DNA of 64,000 bases from Sanderia malayensis (taxonomy: Eukaryota > Cnidaria > Scyphozoa > Semaeostomeae > Pelagiidae). The first letter of the stretch is position 1; the number at the start of each line of letters is the position of its first letter. Positions 59,303 through 64,000 of the stretch are shown piece by piece. Under the pieces are notes generated by a model. It made no database searches, was not told where the DNA came from, and saw only the letters and a program-made list of their open reading frames with translations. The stretch spans positions 1,178,001-1,242,000 of the forward strand of contig RQOL01000616.1 in assembly GCA_013076295.1 (NCBI GenBank), written 5' to 3'. A program made the translations under genes and the position numbers.

Positions 59303-60290
59303 AGTTCATTTGTATGGGTAGAAACAATCATTTTTAATCCTTGAATATGTAAAATTCTTTCAGTTTAAAGTTTCTTTAATTATAGCAGTTTCTGATATCA
59401 ACTCGTAGCTTCATAGAAACATAATGTATGTATGAAAAAAATTTAATAAAAAAACTTGCCAAACGCAACACCGATGAAACTTCGGTGACGCCATTTTGTT
59501 TCCAAACATCTCTGCATGCTTCTTCTTGCACTTGAATTTGACAAGGAGCTCGAGGAAGAAAAAAGAACGAGAACAAATTTAAAAGCTGCGAACAAATTTT
59601 ATGTGATTTCACCTAATTACGATAACATTTAGAATTGCAATTGTAATATCGACGACTCAAGCTCAAATTTAGGAGAAAAGAAGCGACAAATCCCAACAAT
59701 TTTTATGAAATAAATCGAGTTTCCAAAATTATTCGAAGGGCGAAGAAGCCGATTTTAACATTTACAAGATGGCGGGCTCGAAATTCACAACGTGATTCAG
59801 AAACAGGGTGGAAAAATAGTCTTTTGAAATATAAATGACAACTTTAACTGTCCAAAGTGAGAGAAAGAAAAGCAAAACAGTACAGAACTTTTTAAATGTA
59901 GAACTAGTTAGTATAAAACTTACCGAACTTTAGGCCAATGGCAGTTTGAGTTGAGGCAAATGTTCTCTTTCCAGCATTTGTATGTTTTTTCTCCAACTTC
60001 GAAGACTGGATGATGACTCGAAAAGACTTGCCACGTTTTCACAGCACTGTTATATCCAATCACAGCAGAAGTTGACACAGGGCATCACAAATATCATCCC
60101 ATATATAGCTGAATCATTGAAATAGGAAACAAAGATATGTTAATCAGTGTTCAACAGGCCAATCATAATCGAGAAGCTAAACAACGAATCGTTATAATGC
60201 AAATAGTCCTTGGATAATTAAGCCAATCATCTTGCATTGAATTTCAATGCAATGAATCACGTGGTAATTATAATGCAACTGGAATTACAT

Positions 60291-60954
60291 TTTTGTCAAA
60301 TAGAAAAAAAGACAAAAAACTACAATTTACACCAATACTCTGAGTTGCAGCTTAAACTTCACAAATATGTAATCAAGTCATATATTTGTATCCTGTTAAT
60401 AAAAAAACATACGAAATAATGCCTACCTTGCATGTCTTTAAAATACTCAGCCCACAGAATCGCCAAGCCCAAGCAGCATACTTGCTTGTATGAAACATGA
60501 ACCAAAACCAAGTATGAAGCAAAACCACGAAACAGCTACTACAACGTATGGGTTTTGCCTTGGAGTATGCACCAAAATAATATCTGCAAAAAGTTCACAG
60601 TAACTGCATACCACAAGAATAGGTATGCAACTTTTGTAGACATGTCCAGAAATGAAGGCCCTATATAGCGATGGGTACTTGCATTTTCAGAAATAAGAAA
60701 TTAGTTCAAATTTTCATAGTGGCATCTTTTTCGGAAATTTTTACAAAAACACTTCTCGTACACTCTCACTTTTCAACTTTCAAAACAATTCCCTTTATTA
60801 AAAATATTAAACTTATTAAGATTATTAAGCTATGAAGTTGCATAATTTCAAGTTGAGCAAAGCTGAACAAAAACCATAAATTGACATTTGCATACATATG
60901 TGGTAGAATTTTAAATTCCAAATCCGAATTGAATTCCTAGCTTCCTATGCAGTT
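60291..60954. other. Spacer between palindrome and ETFDH 3' end
   Basis: No gene recognised. Likely includes the ETFDH 3' UTR (minus strand). Confidence 0.4.
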
Positions 60955-63745
60955 TCACATTCCATCATAGGCAGGACCTCCGCCACCCTCGGGTGGAACC
61001 CAGTTGATATTTTGGCTCGGATCTTTGATATCACAGGTCTTACAGTGAATGCAGTTCTGTGCGTTTATCTGCAATTTCTTTCCACCCGTCTCCTCATCGT
61101 CTACATACTCGTAAACACCGGCCGGGCAAAACCGACCCTCCGGCCCGTCGTAAACGGCTAAATTTAAATCAAGCGGTATATCATCATTCAACAGTGTTAA
61201 ATGTGCCGGCTGATCTCCTTCGTGATTTGTACCAGTCAAAGCGACCGATGACAAAAGATCAAATGATACCTTATTGTCCGGTTTGGGATATTCGATCTGC
61301 TTACATTCCTGCGCCGGTTTGAGCTTGGAAGAGTCCAGACCGCCGTGTGATAATGTCCAGGGCTCTTTGCTTTTGAAAATCCAATAGAACGTACCCGTGT
61401 AAAGCATTGTTCCGTAGACGCCGAGGGGCGAGTGTGCGGATGGACGAATGTTGCGCACGGATTTTAATTCATCAAAAATCCAACTCGATTTCATGCGATC
61501 CTCATACGATTCGACATACAATCCTGTGTTACAAACAAAACTCAGATAAGACTCAGCGTTAAATTAAAAAATATTAAACAATAATAATGGTTGATGAAAT
61601 TCGACTACCTTAGCCAATTAGAAAATGATGAAGTTTTAAGAACAAGTATAATAAATAACTAATGTCGATAATGATGTTTGCTATGTGATTATGATGATAA
61701 TGACTCCTATTATACGGCTGAACATTGACAGTTGAAACACCCAGGAAAAGGCAAAGAAATTCAACCTAGTGACAAGTTTGAGTTAAATAAGAGCACATTA
61801 ATCGATGTATAAATGTGATGATAATAGTAATGACAAAACCTCCTTGTGTCTGGAAAAATCACGTTAGGAACCAACGTAAAGTACCGGGGTGTAAAACATA
61901 ATGTACCGAACGAGAATGTACGGGGTGTAAAACATAACAATGAAATCAGCACAAACCTTCGGTCTCTGACTGTAAATTTTCATCAGTAATAGCATCATAG
62001 ATTGACTCGGCAGCTAACATTGCGCTCTTCATAGCCAAATGAGTGCCTTTGACTTTAGGTACGTTCATAAAACCAGCACTGCAACCGATCATTACCCCAC
62101 CAGGGAAAGAAACCTTTGGTAAAGACTAAGAGAAAAACAGAAAAGAAGACTTGAAAATGCACAACTGATACCCAAAAAGCTTTATTATAATGGTTGAGTC
62201 CAGAAGGGGGATTATCATAGAGGGGAAGGGGGCTTGATAAAGCTTTTAGGGTACAATGAACCTATATTGCATTGGATAGTATTGTATCGCTTACATATTG
62301 CTAGAAAATGGCTGAAGTCACAAGAGCTCGTGTAAATTACAAAAAAGATATGACTGAAGTCAATTGAAATCCGATCAAATCGAACTTGGGACACGGATTA
62401 AGCTGGATCGAATTGGATATTATTGAAAAATTCTGAAGGGATTATTGAAATGAAGTCGATTAAATATGATCGATTCGATGTGAATCAAATCAGATAGAAT
62501 CAAGCTAAGCTAACTGAATGAAGCTAAGCTAGCTGAATCAAGCTAATCTAACTGAATCGAGCTAATCTAACTGAATCGAGCTAATCTAACTGAATCAAGC
62601 TAAGCTAATCTAACTGAATCAAGCTAAGCTAACTGAATGAAGCTAAGCTAGCTGAATCAAGCTAATCTAACTGATTCAAGCTAATCTAACTGAATGAAGC
62701 TAATCTAACTGAATGAAGCTAAGCTAATCTAACTGAATCAAGCTAATCTAACTGAATGAAGCCAATCTAACTGAATCAAGCTAATCTAATTAAGCTAATC
62801 TAACTGAACCAAGCTAAGCTAACTGAATCAAGCTAATTTAACTGAATCAAGCTAATCTAACTGAATCCAATGAAATAAGTACTACTAACCTGAAATCCTC
62901 CTTCGTTGAGAGCTCTTGCGCCATATCCTATCCTTGTTCCACCTTCAAATAACGGCCTGATTTTTGGGTGTGTTTTGAAGCGCTGTGAATGTATGAAAAC
63001 ATGAAGCATTAATATGGCACGTCTCCACTAAACATCCAATAGACCCAATGTATATATATCCGGCGAAATCCAATGTTCAAGTGTGAAGATCTAAATCATT
63101 CAAGAAGTAAAGTGTGTAATAAAATCAATATTACATCTTACAAACCTGGAATTCTTGAAATGGGCTGAGGTAGGGATTTGGATAATCCAAGCCGACCTGG
63201 AGAACAATATAATCAAACTTAATACAAATTAATTAATACAAAAGCAAGTGGAATATAAAGATGTTAAATGTCGATAACGTTAAATAAGGTTTACAGCAAA
63301 AATGTAAATTTCAACCTCATTAACTTAAATACCAATAAAATCATGTTAATATGGATATTTATGGTTGATAAGGTTGATATGGGTATTTATGGTTGATAAG
63401 GTTGATATGGGTATTTATGGTTGATAAGGTTGATATGGGTATTTATGGTTGATAAGGTTGATAAGTCATGAAGAATATGTTCAACACATTCAGTGATTCT
63501 GCTTGCAACATTTGACTCAACAATTACTGAGATAAAATTGTTGTCTTATTTGAAAAAACAGAACGAAAAAGCTGTTGCTCAGGTAAATCAATAATTTGCA
63601 AAACCTTGTGAATGTGAGTGAAATCTTATTCGGGTGACAAGTATAAGGTAGACAGATAAATACTTGCCACAAATCCAGCAGCCACGAGAGGGGCATCACC
63701 TTCGTTCAAATGATAAATAAATGATCCACCATACGTAGATTTATC
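60955..63745 (-). CDS. ETFDH: ETF-ubiquinone oxidoreductase, C-terminal exons (gene continues past window)
   Basis: Inner-mitochondrial-membrane FAD and 4Fe-4S enzyme passing electrons from electron-transfer flavoprotein to ubiquinone. Exons seen, 5' to 3' in gene order: 63668-63745 ([26 protein letters not shown]), 63146-63196 ([17 protein letters not shown]), 62890-62982 ([29 protein letters not shown]), 61957-62125 ([27 protein letters not shown]), 60955-61523. The last exon carries the ferredoxin-like cluster, with Cys in [10 protein letters not shown] and [19 protein letters not shown], and ends [10 protein letters not shown]. The intron after 63668 uses a GC donor. N-terminal FAD-binding exons lie beyond 64000; I could not place an exon in 63746-64000 confidently. 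Confidence 0.93.
62480..62870. repeat. 19-bp minisatellite in ETFDH intron
   Basis: About twenty imperfect copies of GCTAATCTAACTGAATCAA and shorter variants (GCTAAGCTAACTGAATGAA) just downstream of an ETFDH exon. Confidence 0.9.
63351..63465. repeat. 28-bp minisatellite in ETFDH intron
   Basis: Four copies of a unit made of ATATGGGTATTTATGGTTGA and TAAGGTTG, nearly identical. Confidence 0.9.
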
Positions 63746-64000
63746 CTGGAAAGATACAAAAGATGATTCTATGGAAAACATATCAGTGACGAGTTGTTAA
63801 TTCCTAAAGAATATGCAAGAAAGATTATGCCAAAAAGAATAATCATTATTTTTCATATAAGAGATTGTTTGTAAGACTATGCAAGCAAGAGAATTCAAAA
63901 TGCAGAAAGATTTTGCATGGCGAAGTTTACAGACCAACATAACAGGCAAGTAGGAACTCACCCAACTGATCTACAATAAATACACACCCGCAGTGAATGC

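Larger units (their letters stand above)
56775..60290. repeat. 3.5-kb palindrome (large inverted repeat)
   Basis: The left arm from about 56775 and the right arm to about 60290 are inverted copies, centred near 58532. Examples: ACCACGTGA (56797) against TCACGTGGT (60256); AACGATTCGTTGTTTAGCTT (56866) against AAGCTAAACAACGAATCGTT (60174); AGTTCTACATTTAAAAAGTT (57149) against AACTTTTTAAATGTAGAACT (59887). Arms differ by scattered substitutions and small indels. The core carries GATA repeats on the left and matching CTAT repeats on the right, separated by a short unique centre holding a CCTTGGGT/ACCCAAGG hairpin. No host gene is evident; a short coding-like stretch (MFGNKMASPKF) is shared by both arms. 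Confidence 0.9.

Noticed and set aside
57420..59612. Short open frames KPHEICSQLLNLF in both palindrome arms
   Set aside because: They mirror each other because the arms are inverted copies; no domain and no upstream exon recognised.

Overview
The window is metazoan nuclear DNA: AT-rich, with intron-dense genes and many small inverted-repeat transposons. A membrane-anchored coiled-coil/collagen/Ig/CASPR-like protein of a type common in cnidarians, together with the repeat style, suggests a cnidarian, probably an anthozoan. That assignment is inference. I rebuilt genes by hand from splice sites, reading phase and remembered family sequences, so individual exon ends may be a few bases off.

Layout. 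277-6603 (-): complete 17-exon aminoacylase-1 gene. 6726-16493: a 9,768-bp DNA transposon inserted 117 bp upstream of the aminoacylase start codon. It has a 6-bp target duplication (CCTAAT), a 43-bp perfect terminal inverted repeat beginning TAC, and dense subterminal GCGGCCGC arrays at both ends. It carries two convergent, intact-looking genes: a DDE integrase-type transposase of the kind I associate with the IS3EU superfamily, and an 804-residue zinc-cluster/HECT E3 ubiquitin ligase spliced from three exons. A separate 1.9-kb long-inverted-repeat element is nested inside it. 16938-18954: a satellite of fifteen 133-bp units, each with embedded TTAGGG-type telomeric repeats and a hairpin. 19277-26235 (+): single-domain class IIb histone deacetylase (16 exons). 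27110-29829 (-): unrecognised single-pass membrane protein, 5' end not found. 30467-33936 (-): collagen/Ig/CASPR-like membrane protein with an apparent one-base frameshift in its collagen repeat. 34676-49425 (+): importin-9, about 30 exons, with a large 9-bp satellite in intron 5. 52349-55831 (+): small Boule/DAZ-like RRM protein. 56775-60290: a roughly 3.5-kb near-perfect palindrome. 60955-63745 and beyond (-): 3' part of ETF-ubiquinone oxidoreductase (ETFDH).

The host genes are functionally unrelated housekeeping or developmental genes (amino-acid metabolism, deacetylation, histone import, germline RNA binding, mitochondrial electron transfer). The most coherent multi-gene unit is the transposon: transposase and HECT ligase both read inward from matching GCGGCCGC arrays, which suggests a two-gene element in which a ubiquitin ligase serves transposition or element persistence. 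Other points worth attention are the palindrome, the telomere-motif satellite, two GC-AG introns, a miRNA-like hairpin and two hammerhead-like cores.
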